Positions 32,965 through 41,787 of a stretch of DNA of 64,000 bases are shown here, one piece after another. Numbering within the stretch: position 1 is the stretch's first letter; each line of letters begins with the position of its first letter. Location of the stretch: the NCBI GenBank assembly GCA_016742275.1, contig JACVCD010000002.1:124001-188000 (forward strand), read 5' to 3'. The position numbers and the translations under genes were made by a program. The notes beneath the pieces are model-generated. The model made no database searches. It had not been told where the DNA came from and worked only from the letters and a program-made list of their open reading frames with translations. The stretch comes from Gemmatimonadaceae bacterium. GTDB taxonomy: Bacteria > Gemmatimonadota > Gemmatimonadetes > Gemmatimonadales > Gemmatimonadaceae.

Positions 32965-33375
32965 ATGGCTGCTGCTCCCCTCCGCTGGATTGTCACAACC
33001 GAAGCAGTAAGTGCGGTCACGCTGGGTGTCGTATGTGTCCTTGCTTCGGGCACCGCAAGTGAATGGTTGTCGCTTCCCCAAATCCCTGCGTCATGGGCAG
33101 CCGTGCGAGTGGCAGCGACACTGCTCGTTGGGTTCGGAATACTCATGCACGTGGCGACAGACTATATCGTGACTACACGCACGGTGATTCAGGGTCTCGC
33201 TGTCGCGCACCTGTTTGCTACTGTCGTTCTCGGGCTTCAGGCATACGCGGTATGGAACAATGGCTACGGTGCGTTCATGACGTTTGTGCCGTTCGCACTT
33301 GGCGTTCGATATGCGCAGTACGGCTATTCGTCGAGGATGCCTGTTGAGGAGATTTCCAATCCGGTGAGCGTTTGA
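32965..33375 (+). CDS. Small integral membrane protein
   Basis: A 136-residue protein with about four transmembrane segments: WIVTTEAVSAVTLGVVCVLA, VRVAATLLVGFGILMHVATD, GLAVAHLFATVVLGLQAYAV and AFMTFVPFALGVRYAQYG. GAGGACACC precedes ATG 32965. No family recognised. Confidence 0.68.
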   Translation: MAAAPLRWIVTTEAVSAVTLGVVCVLASGTASEWLSLPQIPASWAAVRVAATLLVGFGILMHVATDYIVTTRTVIQGLAVAHLFATVVLGLQAYAVWNNGYGAFMTFVPFALGVRYAQYGYSSRMPVEEISNPVSV

Positions 33376-33535
33376 CGAATCCCGAATTTTGGGATTGGCC
33401 ATAGTCGCCAGATTCCACGCGTGGGACTCCGTTGGTCACGAGACACATGCCATCGGTCACATCGCCGAAACGCTTTGCTTCGGATTCCGTGTTGTCTGTA
33501 CGGCTAGTGCCGATCACACGACTCCACGTACTTCC

Positions 33536-35035
33536 ATGCAAGCTTCCTTCTTTCGTCATACTGCAATGAGCCTGCGTCACGTTCTGGCTGCCGGTTCGGT
33601 GTGGGCCACAATTGCCATAGCGGTTACACTCGCTCCCGCGCATCGCGTCCAAGCCCAGTCGGCCCCGAGTTGTGCCAAGACGCTCGATTCGCTCGACGCG
33701 AAGATTCGCGGTAACTACGCCGGTTTTCTTCTTGAAGTGCGCGACCAGCGCCGCGTGGCCTACGACAGAATGCGCGTTGAGCTGATGCGCGAAGCGCAGG
33801 CGCGTACGCTGGATGACTGCTTCGCAACGATGCGCCGCTTTGTCGACTGGTTTGCCGACCCGCATCTCTTCGTCTTTCAAAGCGCCACTGTGGACTCGGC
33901 CGCTGCAGCAGCGGGGCGGGCATCGGTACGACAGCTACCGGTGAACGAGGACATGCTCCGCCGCGAACTGAAAGCGCGTGGTGCCCGTCGCGATCCGATC
34001 GAAGGCATTTGGTATGATGGTCAAACTCGTATGGCCGTGGTACGCGAATCGGGTAACGGACCGCAGCGCTTCGCGGCAGTCCTGCTGAACGCCGACACCA
34101 CGGGGTGGCGTACCGGTCATGTGCGCGCGGAGTTTATACGCGTACGGGAAGGCGTGTATGATGTCACGCTGCGCACGCGCGCCTTCGCGGTACAACGCCT
34201 CGACGGTCGGCTGCACCGCAACACCATTCTGCGCCTCTCACCGGGGATGTGGGGCAAGGCATGGCCCGTGGCGGCGTCAGACAGCGGTTTGCTGGATACA
34301 GTGGATGTACATCGTCCGCGCGTCGTGGTGCGTTCGCAGTCCGTGGTCGTAAGTATTCCCTCCCATGACCCACGTTACACGCGTCTGCTTGACAGTCTCG
34401 TAGCGGCGGCCGACACGGCCATCCGCGCACGATCACTTCTCATTGTCGATTTGCGAGGAAATGAAGGCGGTTCGTCGCTCATGTCGCGTGCGATTCATCC
34501 CTATGTCGCGACTGCGGTGTCCCGTTCAACGCCATACGACACCGGAACACCCGTCATGCTTTCTTCGCCGGCGCAGATTGCCTATGCAAAGCGCGCGTTC
34601 GGGTCCGACACCAGTGCGTTCGTGCGTAGTCTCGTTCAGCGTCTTGAGGCCGCGCCGGGAACACTGGTACCGCTGGACACCACATCGCCGACACCACCGC
34701 GTCCGGAGCCATCGCACGCGGGAGGCTGGCGCGTGGCGGTGCTGGTGGACGGTGGTACGGTAAGCGCTGCCGAAGTGCTGGTGCTTCGCGCACTGCGAAG
34801 TGAGCGTGCCGTGGTACTTGGCCAACCCACGGCCGGCGCACTCGACTATCAGAGCACGCAGATCGTGAGCCTCGGCACGGGAGATCGCCGTTGGGCGCTG
34901 GGCTATCCTACCATCACGGCGCATGTCGATCTGCCGGCGCGCGGTATGCGTGGACGAGGCATCATGCCACAGCAACGTGTCGATTGGACAAAGGTGCGTG
35001 ATGCCTATGCCGAGGTGGAGCGACGCCTGCGGTAG
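33536..35035 (+). CDS. S41-family secreted peptidase, third copy
   Basis: Starts at ATG 33536 or 33566; the second gives a standard signal peptide ending HRVQAQ. The mature protein of about 460 residues has the S41 core in the C-terminal half: LLIVDLRGNEGGSSLMS, then a long loop, VLVDGGTVSAAEVLVLRAL with the catalytic Ser, and VVLGQPTAGALDY. Compared with the pair at 19.3-22.2 kb it has a different N-terminal domain and belongs to another subfamily. Confidence 0.85.
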   Translation: MQASFFRHTAMSLRHVLAAGSVWATIAIAVTLAPAHRVQAQSAPSCAKTLDSLDAKIRGNYAGFLLEVRDQRRVAYDRMRVELMREAQARTLDDCFATMRRFVDWFADPHLFVFQSATVDSAAAAAGRASVRQLPVNEDMLRRELKARGARRDPIEGIWYDGQTRMAVVRESGNGPQRFAAVLLNADTTGWRTGHVRAEFIRVREGVYDVTLRTRAFAVQRLDGRLHRNTILRLSPGMWGKAWPVAASDSGLLDTVDVHRPRVVVRSQSVVVSIPSHDPRYTRLLDSLVAAADTAIRARSLLIVDLRGNEGGSSLMSRAIHPYVATAVSRSTPYDTGTPVMLSSPAQIAYAKRAFGSDTSAFVRSLVQRLEAAPGTLVPLDTTSPTPPRPEPSHAGGWRVAVLVDGGTVSAAEVLVLRALRSERAVVLGQPTAGALDYQSTQIVSLGTGDRRWALGYPTITAHVDLPARGMRGRGIMPQQRVDWTKVRDAYAEVERRLR

Positions 35036-35102
35036 GACACGATGGAACGTGGCGGAGCATGGAGGCGTGACGATCAGGTAACAGTGTGCTACCCTTCCCA
35101 TC

Positions 35103-36194
35103 GTGCCCCTGACACTCGATTCCCTCCGCCGTTATGCCGTGGCGCGCAGTCTGTTTGCCGCGCCCACGTTGACCAAGGCGCTGACTCGCTTCGGCTTCGT
35201 TCAAGCGGATCCTATTCGTGCGCCGGCACGCGCGCAGGATCTCACGCTGAGGCACCGGGTGACTGGCTATCGCGCAGGTGATCTCGAGGCCAGGTATTCG
35301 AAGCTGGCGCTCGAAGAGGATTTCTTCATCAACTACGGCTTTCTGCCTCGTGAGCTGGCAGGGCTGATGCATCCGCGCACACCCAAAGCCACCTGGCCCA
35401 AGTCGCGTTGGACGCAGGCACACGCGGTGCTCGAGTTTGTGCGTGAACGGGGCGTGGTGCATCCTCGTGAAGTAGATGAAGCCTTTGCGCACGGTCGCTC
35501 GATGAACTGGTTTGGTGGAACCAGTCGGGCCAGTACACAGCTGTTGGATGGCATGCACTACCGGGGGCTCGTGCGAACCGCATCACGCGCGGGTGGCATT
35601 CGGCAGTATGCCGTACGTGATTCGCATCATCCGGTCACCGATGTGGATGCGGCTCTGGATCGTCTTGCTGATATCGTGGTGAATCTCTACGCGCCGCTTC
35701 CGGCGAACAGTCTTTCGATGGTAGTACGCCGCATTCGCTATGGTGCGCCCCAGTGGACCGGACATATGAACGCGCTGCTCGCGCGCACCAAGGCCCGTCT
35801 GTCGAGTGCGACGCTCGACGGCCAGCGGTGGTTCTGGCCCGAAGGGGAAGATCCGTTACATCGTCGTCATGTGGCGACAGACGATGATGACACCTTGCGG
35901 TTGCTGGCCCCGTTCGATCCCATCGTATGGGACAGACGCCGCTTCGAACTGCTCTGGGGCTGGCCTTATCGCTTCGAGGCCTATACTCCGGCCCCCAAGC
36001 GGCTGCGCGGCTACTACGCGCTGCCCATGCTGTGGCGTGGTCAGATGATCGGTTGGGCCAATGCGACGGTCACCGAGGGGCGTCTACACGTGGAGCCAGG
36101 TTTCGTGACTGGAAAACCGCCACGCGGTGCTGCATTCAAATCGGCATGGAACGATGAAATCGAACGACTGGCAGTGTTTCTCAAGTTGTCATGA
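35103..36194 (+). CDS. Winged-helix protein of the YcaQ/AlkX DNA glycosylase-like family
   Basis: A 363-residue protein from GTG 35103: LRRYAVARSLFAAP, the FGFVQADPIRAPARAQDLTL motif (the Q-x-D stretch conserved in YcaQ, with QxQ-like region), ARYSKLALEEDFFINYGFLP, then winged-helix repeats and the conserved DPIVWDRRRFELLWGW and GYYALPMLWRGQMIGW. E. coli YcaQ unhooks DNA interstrand crosslinks; this homologue may do the same. The next gene, convergent, has also been linked in databases to DNA glycosylases. Confidence 0.85.
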   Translation: MPLTLDSLRRYAVARSLFAAPTLTKALTRFGFVQADPIRAPARAQDLTLRHRVTGYRAGDLEARYSKLALEEDFFINYGFLPRELAGLMHPRTPKATWPKSRWTQAHAVLEFVRERGVVHPREVDEAFAHGRSMNWFGGTSRASTQLLDGMHYRGLVRTASRAGGIRQYAVRDSHHPVTDVDAALDRLADIVVNLYAPLPANSLSMVVRRIRYGAPQWTGHMNALLARTKARLSSATLDGQRWFWPEGEDPLHRRHVATDDDDTLRLLAPFDPIVWDRRRFELLWGWPYRFEAYTPAPKRLRGYYALPMLWRGQMIGWANATVTEGRLHVEPGFVTGKPPRGAAFKSAWNDEIERLAVFLKLS

Positions 36195-36226
36195 GCTCGC
36201 CATGAATTCGCCAGGTGCGCGCAATA

Positions 36227-37102
36227 TCACGCGAGTATGGCGCTCACCGCATTGATCAACTCCGTGCGCAGCGTACTCGCACGAACACTCAGCTCCCGCT
36301 GACGTTGCTGATACTCATCTCTTCCTTCCGCTGTTTCTATGCGCACCGGCTCAAAGCCGAATGCGCGGAGGTCGTACGGGCCGGCTTGCATGTCGAGTAC
36401 GCGAAGCTTCATGGCAAGGTCGAAGCAACCCCATAGCAGATCGCTGCCAATCCACGGCATTGATGTGTACGCCCAGCGGTAGAGATCCATATTCGCGTGA
36501 ATACAGCCGGGCTGCTCTGCGGCATAACGCGTTGCCCACGCCAGCGGAATGCGGTTCATCGGTTGCGCTGCTGGTGCGAAGAAGCGAAAGGCGTCGAAGT
36601 GACTGCATGCAACAGGACGACTCTCAACAAGCGCATCGATCTCTACCTGTGGCAACCGCAGTGGAGCTGTGCCGGCATGGCGGATATCGTGTCCGCCGTA
36701 GACCATGGCCCACTCGTGCATTCCAAAACACCCGAAGTTCGGAGAACGATCACGCGTGCTGCTCAGCAGGTGCAGCGTCTGTTCCAGCGTCCCACGCTCT
36801 GATGCCGTGAGCGCACTCGCACTGCGCTGAATGACGCCGTCAGTAGCCTCGTAGGTCGGTGCGCTGAAGCGTTCGCGGGCTTCGGGGCTATCGACCAGAC
36901 GCTCATGCCGGTCCGGATGCCATCGTTCCAGCCGTCCACCAGAGTAGCTGTAGTACTGGAACAGAAAATCGTAGACTGGATGTACTTCTCCGCGCGAGCG
37001 CCGTTCGCGATTGGGGCGCGTCCACTGCTGCACGCGCTCCATATGTGTCAGTGCGCGCGCCTGCCATTCGGCGGTCGTCAGCAGCTTGCGGGGATCAGCC
37101 AT
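36227..37102 (-). CDS. Protein often labelled 3-methyladenine DNA glycosylase, unproven
   Basis: A 291-residue soluble protein: RRSRGEVHPVYDFLFQYYSY, LERWHPDRHERL, FGMHEWAMVYGG, HFDAFRFFAP and CIHANMDLYRWAY. I recognise the pattern as that of actinobacterial proteins annotated as 3-methyladenine DNA glycosylase, but no HhH-GPD or AlkA motif is visible, so the label is doubtful. His- and Trp-rich conserved blocks suggest a metal site. It lies 17 bases upstream of nothing else on its strand and downstream of the pseudouridine synthase gene with a 17-base gap, so the two are probably one operon. Confidence 0.62.
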   Translation of the reverse strand: MADPRKLLTTAEWQARALTHMERVQQWTRPNRERRSRGEVHPVYDFLFQYYSYSGGRLERWHPDRHERLVDSPEARERFSAPTYEATDGVIQRSASALTASERGTLEQTLHLLSSTRDRSPNFGCFGMHEWAMVYGGHDIRHAGTAPLRLPQVEIDALVESRPVACSHFDAFRFFAPAAQPMNRIPLAWATRYAAEQPGCIHANMDLYRWAYTSMPWIGSDLLWGCFDLAMKLRVLDMQAGPYDLRAFGFEPVRIETAEGRDEYQQRQRELSVRASTLRTELINAVSAILA

Positions 37103-37119
37103 GGTGCAAGTTACCCAAC

Positions 37120-38550
37120 TCAGAACGGCGCGGACTGTTCGACAACCACCTTGGCGCCGGTCACCGGGTGAACGAATGCCAGATGCTCGGCATGCAGCAT
37201 CAAACGTTCGTCTTCTTCTGGTGCGGTACGACCGTACAGGCGATCACCAATGATTGGTGCATCGAGTCCCTGGGGGTGCGCGGCATGCACGCGCAACTGA
37301 TGAGTGCGACCCGTGTGCGGCGTGAATCGTACCCGAGTGCGTCCATTCTCTCGCGCCAGCACACGCCACTCTGTGTCGGCGGGTTTTCCATGCACGGGGT
37401 CGTGAATGTTGCGAGGACGGTCATCCACGTCGATGCGCAGCGGTAACCGGATATGTCCGTGATCGGCTTCCACGATACCATCGAGCCACGCGACATAGTG
37501 CTTGTCGACTTCACGTAGCGAAAACAGGCGCTGCAAAGCCGATGCCGTAGCGAGGTCTTTTGCCGCCAGCACCAAGCCTGAGGTATCGAGATCGAGGCGG
37601 TGCACGACCATTTGCCCCGATGCGTCAGGATAGCGCGTGCGAAGTCGTGTCATCACGCAATCCTGCATGGTAGAGCCGCGGCCGGGGACCGTGAGCATGC
37701 CGCTGGGCTTGTTCACCACCAGCAGGTACTCGTCTTCGTAGACAACGACTGGCTCGGTCAGATCGAATGCCGCTGAACCGAAGAGTGGCGGCGGGTCGGT
37801 TGGCAGACCCTCAAGCATATGCGTGAGGATCGGTAGACACTTACCCCGACAGGCTGCATAGAACACGCCTTGACGACGATCGCCCGTCGCGGGAGAGGCA
37901 CCCCACCAGAACTCCGCGAGCGCCAGTGGTTTGAGTCCCAGTTGGTACGCATACGCCAACAGCTTTGGTGCGGCGCAATCACCGGCACCTGCTGGTGGCT
38001 CGCCAAACGTGAAAATTTCGCGCAGCGGACGCACGCCACCGTTTGCGTTGCGGAAGTAGTAGCTGTCCTGGATTTCTCGCATCAAGATTCGCGAGCGCGC
38101 CGTTCGCGTTTCATCGAGTGCGCGGACGGCAGCGGTGATCCGTTCTATTCCCGTTGAGTCTGCACCGTGTGGCATGCTCGCGAGTAGTTCGCCGCGTCGG
38201 GCTGCGAAATCAAGCATCTCTGCTTCGCCTGGAATCCAGATGAGATCGCGCGCCGATCGATCAAAGGTGGGCGGCACCCAGCCATCAATATCCCATTGTC
38301 CGTTCACCATGCCGGAGAAGCCGCGAAGATAGCCAATGGTTCCGTCATCGTTGGCGACCACAAGCACGCCGAACATCTTGCCGTTGCCTGCCTCATGCAA
38401 GCGCCACGGCATGTCGTACTGCGACTGCAACGTCTCCATGAGTTCGTTCGCTGCCCGTCGCGCCAACGGATGTACGGCGCCACGATCGAATGGTGTCGGA
38501 AACCGTGTTGGCCAGTCGGCGGGCTGCGGCGCGGGAGAAAACGGGATCAC
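37120..38550 (-). CDS. RluA-family pseudouridine synthase with long N-terminal extension
   Basis: A 476-residue protein. Residues about 265-470 are the RluA catalytic domain: VVYEDEYLLVVNKPSGMLTV, VVHRLDLDTSGLVLAAK with catalytic Asp320, RVRFTPHTGRTHQLRVHAAH. Residues 1-260 form an extra domain with EPPAGAGDCAAPKLLAYAYQ and FWWGASPATGDRRQ, seen in a subset of RluA-like enzymes of gamma-proteobacteria. The enzyme isomerises uridine in tRNA or rRNA; the target is not predictable. The extension may bind RNA or another ligand. Confidence 0.86.
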   Translation of the reverse strand: MIPFSPAPQPADWPTRFPTPFDRGAVHPLARRAANELMETLQSQYDMPWRLHEAGNGKMFGVLVVANDDGTIGYLRGFSGMVNGQWDIDGWVPPTFDRSARDLIWIPGEAEMLDFAARRGELLASMPHGADSTGIERITAAVRALDETRTARSRILMREIQDSYYFRNANGGVRPLREIFTFGEPPAGAGDCAAPKLLAYAYQLGLKPLALAEFWWGASPATGDRRQGVFYAACRGKCLPILTHMLEGLPTDPPPLFGSAAFDLTEPVVVYEDEYLLVVNKPSGMLTVPGRGSTMQDCVMTRLRTRYPDASGQMVVHRLDLDTSGLVLAAKDLATASALQRLFSLREVDKHYVAWLDGIVEADHGHIRLPLRIDVDDRPRNIHDPVHGKPADTEWRVLARENGRTRVRFTPHTGRTHQLRVHAAHPQGLDAPIIGDRLYGRTAPEEDERLMLHAEHLAFVHPVTGAKVVVEQSAPF

Positions 38551-38690
38551 TGGCGGTGTCGAACGATCTGCGGGAATATGGTGGACATTCAGAATGGCCA
38601 GGAGGCGCTGCGTTGAGCAAGCATCAGATGCGGCGCTATGCCTTTGGCCTCGAGGAACGTTCGTCTGACTACACTTCAGCCATCAAGCCA

Positions 38691-39197
38691 ATGCGACATT
38701 TGAGGAGTTTGTTCATCGTACTCGTTGCGACAGCTGCCCCAGCCCAAGGCCAGGGACGCGATCTTGCGGTTTCAGCCCTCAGTCTGGAGTGGCGTCAGAT
38801 TTCGGCGAACATACTGAAAGCCGCGGTCACCACACCTGATTCACTGTACGGATTCCGACCAGTGAGCACCGTATGGTCATTCGGTGAGTTGGTTCATCAT
38901 GTTGCGCAGACACAGCTAGCGACGTGCGCAAGTGCAAATGGCACATCGCCGGCAACGACACCCTCAGTCGCGACAGACGCACCAAAGGCTGAGCTGGTGA
39001 CCTTTCGCCAGCGCTCCATGGAAGTTTGTGGCCCTGCGTATCAGCAGAATCTTTCTACAAATTCGCTTGGCCAAGGAGAACTGACAAAACGCTATGGGGC
39101 GTTGGTGCACAACACGGCGCATATCAATGAGCACTATGGCAATATGGTCACCTACCTTCGTATCAAGGGACTCGTTCCGCCATCGTCTCAACGGTAG
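38691..39197 (+). CDS. Secreted DinB-superfamily protein
   Basis: ATG 38691 gives a 168-residue protein with signal peptide (LFIVLVATAAPAQGQ). The DinB/YfiT four-helix fold is indicated by VWSFGELVHHVAQTQ (first His ligand) and ALVHNTAHINEHYGNMVTYL (second and third His) near the C-terminus, the usual nickel/zinc triad. Most DinB proteins are cytoplasmic thiol-dependent transferases; an exported one is less common, though secreted DinB proteins occur in soil bacteria. Confidence 0.82.
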   Translation: MRHLRSLFIVLVATAAPAQGQGRDLAVSALSLEWRQISANILKAAVTTPDSLYGFRPVSTVWSFGELVHHVAQTQLATCASANGTSPATTPSVATDAPKAELVTFRQRSMEVCGPAYQQNLSTNSLGQGELTKRYGALVHNTAHINEHYGNMVTYLRIKGLVPPSSQR

Positions 39198-39235
39198 ATG
39201 ACTCCATCTGCGAAACATCCATCCAGCATAATAAA

Positions 39236-39847
39236 ATGAAGAAGCTCGACCTCAGGAAAGAGTTGAAGCATCTGTATGGTCCGCCGGCCAAGGAGGTCGT
39301 ACGGATTGATGTCCCTGCCATGAACTTCCTGATGATCGATGGAGCAGGGGATCCGAACACCGCGCCGGCATACGCAGAAGCGGTCGAAGCGCTCTTTTCG
39401 ATTTCCTATGCGCTCAAATTCGCGGTGAAGAAGGGCGAGTTAGCCATCGACTACTCGGTGATGCCACTGGAAGGGCTCTGGTGGGCAGACGACATGTCCA
39501 GCTTCGCGACCGGCGACCGATCCGCCTGGCAGTGGACGATGATGATCATGCAACCAGACTTCATCACCCCGGCCATGGTACAAGCGATCATGAGAGAAGT
39601 GGCCAGGAAGAAGACTCTCGCAGCACTTCCCCGAATCCGGCTGGAAACTTTCGCGGAAGGACTGGCCGCCCAAGTGATGCATCTTGGTCCCTTCACCGAG
39701 GAAGGATCAACGATCGAGAGATTGCACCGCCACATAGATGGGGCCGGATGTCAGCTTTCCGGGAAGCATCACGAGATCTATCTCAGTGACATTCGGAAAG
39801 CGGATCCGGCGAAATGGAAGACTGTGCTGCGTCAGCCGATGCGATGA
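39236..39847 (+). CDS. GyrI-like small-molecule-binding protein
   Basis: A 203-residue soluble protein of the GyrI-like domain family: MNFLMIDGAGDPNTAPAYAE, LFSISYALKFAVKKGELA, LEGLWWADD, QWTMMIMQPDFITPAMVQ and HHEIYLSDIRKADPAKWKT. The conserved final stretch is characteristic. It probably binds a hydrophobic cation; an alternate function is isocyanide hydrolysis as in some SatD/GyrI proteins. Confidence 0.88.
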   Translation: MKKLDLRKELKHLYGPPAKEVVRIDVPAMNFLMIDGAGDPNTAPAYAEAVEALFSISYALKFAVKKGELAIDYSVMPLEGLWWADDMSSFATGDRSAWQWTMMIMQPDFITPAMVQAIMREVARKKTLAALPRIRLETFAEGLAAQVMHLGPFTEEGSTIERLHRHIDGAGCQLSGKHHEIYLSDIRKADPAKWKTVLRQPMR

Positions 39848-39970
39848 TGCGCGGGTGATGCTGAACTGAGGGAGGCAGTGGAAACCCAATCATGGTTGCC
39901 TGGGTCGAAACGAGGTAACCATGCCTACATCCTTATGGAATGTTATTGCTCAGCGTAGTGGCCTCGTTGT

Positions 39971-40645
39971 ATGAACGCGGAACGTCGCCTGCGTTCGTGG
40001 GCTGCTGTGGTGTCCATTGCCCTTCACGTTTGTCTGACGGTGCTTTTTATAGAGCGCATGTCACTGCCCTCCGGTTCGAAACCCATTCGGGCGAGGAACC
40101 GCTCCATCACACTTTCTGCACCTGAGCGGTTGCAGTTTGTCGTCCCGAAGGTGCCTCCAGAAGCGCGTCCAATACGACGTCGCTCCGCGCGAAGTCGCCC
40201 AAAGATCAAATCCGAACCAGCGAATGTTCAGGAGATCGTGCCACAGTCGATCGAAGGGGTTGAGTCCGTTGCGGCAACTGCGAGTGACACGAATGGTCGG
40301 CAGCCTCCGTTGACACGTGATTCAGCGGTGGCTCCTGTTACACCTCCTACGCAGAGCTATGAGCGCCCCGTGCATCCAGAGGTGAGAGGGGTTGTGCCAA
40401 TGTGGAATGGGGGCAAGGTGTGGGGCGGGATCTCCCGTTTGGCAATTCGCGGCGCACCACTGGCTCCACGCCCGGCAGACTGTGTCCAGGATGCACCCGA
40501 ATATTTCACGTGCATGCGGCGTCTTCGCGTTTGGCGTGAAGATTCGATATATCACGTTACGGTGAAGTGCCGGAGAGATCCAAGGAATTACGCCAAGGTT
40601 CTGCCCGCGGACTGTGATCGCTTTCAGAAAGACTCGACGCCATAG
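39971..40645 (+). CDS. TonB-like N-terminal half: anchor plus proline-rich linker
   Basis: A 224-residue protein. RLRSWAAVVSIALHVCLTVL is an N-terminal membrane anchor with the Ser-x-x-x-His arrangement of TonB and TolA anchors, followed by a basic and proline-rich periplasmic stretch (VVPKVPPEARPIRRRSAR, APVTPPTQSYERPVHPEV). The C-terminal 60 residues (CVQDAPEYFTCMRRLRVWRE) hold four Cys and are not a TonB C-terminal domain. The gene is followed at 36 bases by a small protein that does resemble one. Confidence 0.62.
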   Translation: MNAERRLRSWAAVVSIALHVCLTVLFIERMSLPSGSKPIRARNRSITLSAPERLQFVVPKVPPEARPIRRRSARSRPKIKSEPANVQEIVPQSIEGVESVAATASDTNGRQPPLTRDSAVAPVTPPTQSYERPVHPEVRGVVPMWNGGKVWGGISRLAIRGAPLAPRPADCVQDAPEYFTCMRRLRVWREDSIYHVTVKCRRDPRNYAKVLPADCDRFQKDSTP

Positions 40646-40680
40646 TCGCGTTGTGTATCTCTGCTCGCCAAGGAGGTTGT

Positions 40681-41088
40681 GTGAGAACGTGGGGAGCCGT
40701 CCTATTGAGTGTGCTCGGGTTCAGTGCTGCCGTGGCGAATCCCAAGCAGTTAGTCACCGATATCGCGCCCATTCTTCGGCCTGAAACTGTGCCCTGGGTG
40801 GCCAATCAAGGCGGTGAGTACGTGTTCTCGGTCGTAGCCGACACGATGGGACGGATAGAGGCGGATTCCGTGCTTACGTTGGTTGCAACCGACTCGCTGG
40901 TGGCTCGCGCACTACGTGAACGGCTGCACGAGGTGCGTTACCTGCCGGGTCGCGTTATCGAGTCCGATGGACAATGTGTTCGTGCAAACGGTCGCATCGC
41001 TCATTGTGGTGGATCCAATCCGAGAGGGCGTCTCGTTCGGCGACGAGTCCTGTTGCAACTCGAACTGACACCGACGTCTATTCGGTGA
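40681..41088 (+). CDS. Exported TonB C-terminal-domain-like protein
   Basis: GTG 40681 follows an excellent AAGGAGGTTG ribosome-binding site. After a signal segment (WGAVLLSVLGFSAAVA), the 110-residue mature part reads EYVFSVVADTMGRIEADSVL, ATDSLVARALRERLHEVRYL and RRRVLLQLEL. This is the beta-alpha-beta order of TonB C-terminal domains (VxVDxxGxv, then AVRxxLxxxxFxPa). Length 135 residues. Confidence 0.62.
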   Translation: MRTWGAVLLSVLGFSAAVANPKQLVTDIAPILRPETVPWVANQGGEYVFSVVADTMGRIEADSVLTLVATDSLVARALRERLHEVRYLPGRVIESDGQCVRANGRIAHCGGSNPRGRLVRRRVLLQLELTPTSIR

Positions 41089-41139
41089 CACGCATATCTG
41101 CACAAGCCTCGTCGAACCCAAAGTTGCAGGAGAGGAATC

Positions 41140-41787
41140 GTGGGCAAGGTCTTTGTAAACATCGGACTCAGTCTCGACGGCTATATGGCACCCGAGGGTA
41201 TGACCCTCGAGCACTGGTCCACACCGGAGTACAAGCGTTGGGGTGCCAAGTGGGGCACGCTGATGGGCTGGGTACTCAAGCAACAGTATTTCCGCGAGAA
41301 CCTCAAATTCGGTCCTGGAGGAGAAACCGGAGTCGTCAATGACATGCTCCGGCGCACGATGGAACGCAGCGGCGCCAGTATCATGGGCAAACGCATGTTT
41401 GATGCTGGCGCGATCAGTTGGCCGGAGGAAGCGCCGTTTCACACACCGGTGTATGTCCTCACGCAGGAAAAGCGCGAACCGTGGGTTCGACCAGGTGGGA
41501 CAACCTTTCACTTCGTCAACGATGGGCCGGCAAGTGCTCTCGAGCGTGCGCGCGAGTCTGCGGGGAATCGCGATATCCGCATTTCCGGTGGCGCCGATGT
41601 GATCCAGCAGTACCTGACCCTCGGGGTCGTTGAAGAACTGGAGATCGCATTGGCTCCAGTGCTTTTCGGCGGCGGAAGGCGGTTGTTCGACAATGTGCAC
41701 GATACGGTGCCGCAGTTCAGGATCGATAGTGTGCTCCACACTCCGGATGCCACACATCTGCGTTATCTGCGGGTGAACACGGGGTGA
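41140..41787 (+). CDS. Dihydrofolate reductase-like (RibD C-terminal) protein
   Basis: A 215-residue protein from GTG 41140 behind GGAGAGGA: VFVNIGLSLDGYMAPEGMTL, GASIMGKRMFDAG, FHTPVYVLTQEKREPWVR, IRISGGADVIQQYLTLGVVE and LAPVLFGGGRRLFD. It is the classical YyaP/YwjB-type reductase. It overlaps the next gene by four bases. The relative at 22294 shares only the fold. Confidence 0.9.
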   Translation: MGKVFVNIGLSLDGYMAPEGMTLEHWSTPEYKRWGAKWGTLMGWVLKQQYFRENLKFGPGGETGVVNDMLRRTMERSGASIMGKRMFDAGAISWPEEAPFHTPVYVLTQEKREPWVRPGGTTFHFVNDGPASALERARESAGNRDIRISGGADVIQQYLTLGVVEELEIALAPVLFGGGRRLFDNVHDTVPQFRIDSVLHTPDATHLRYLRVNTG

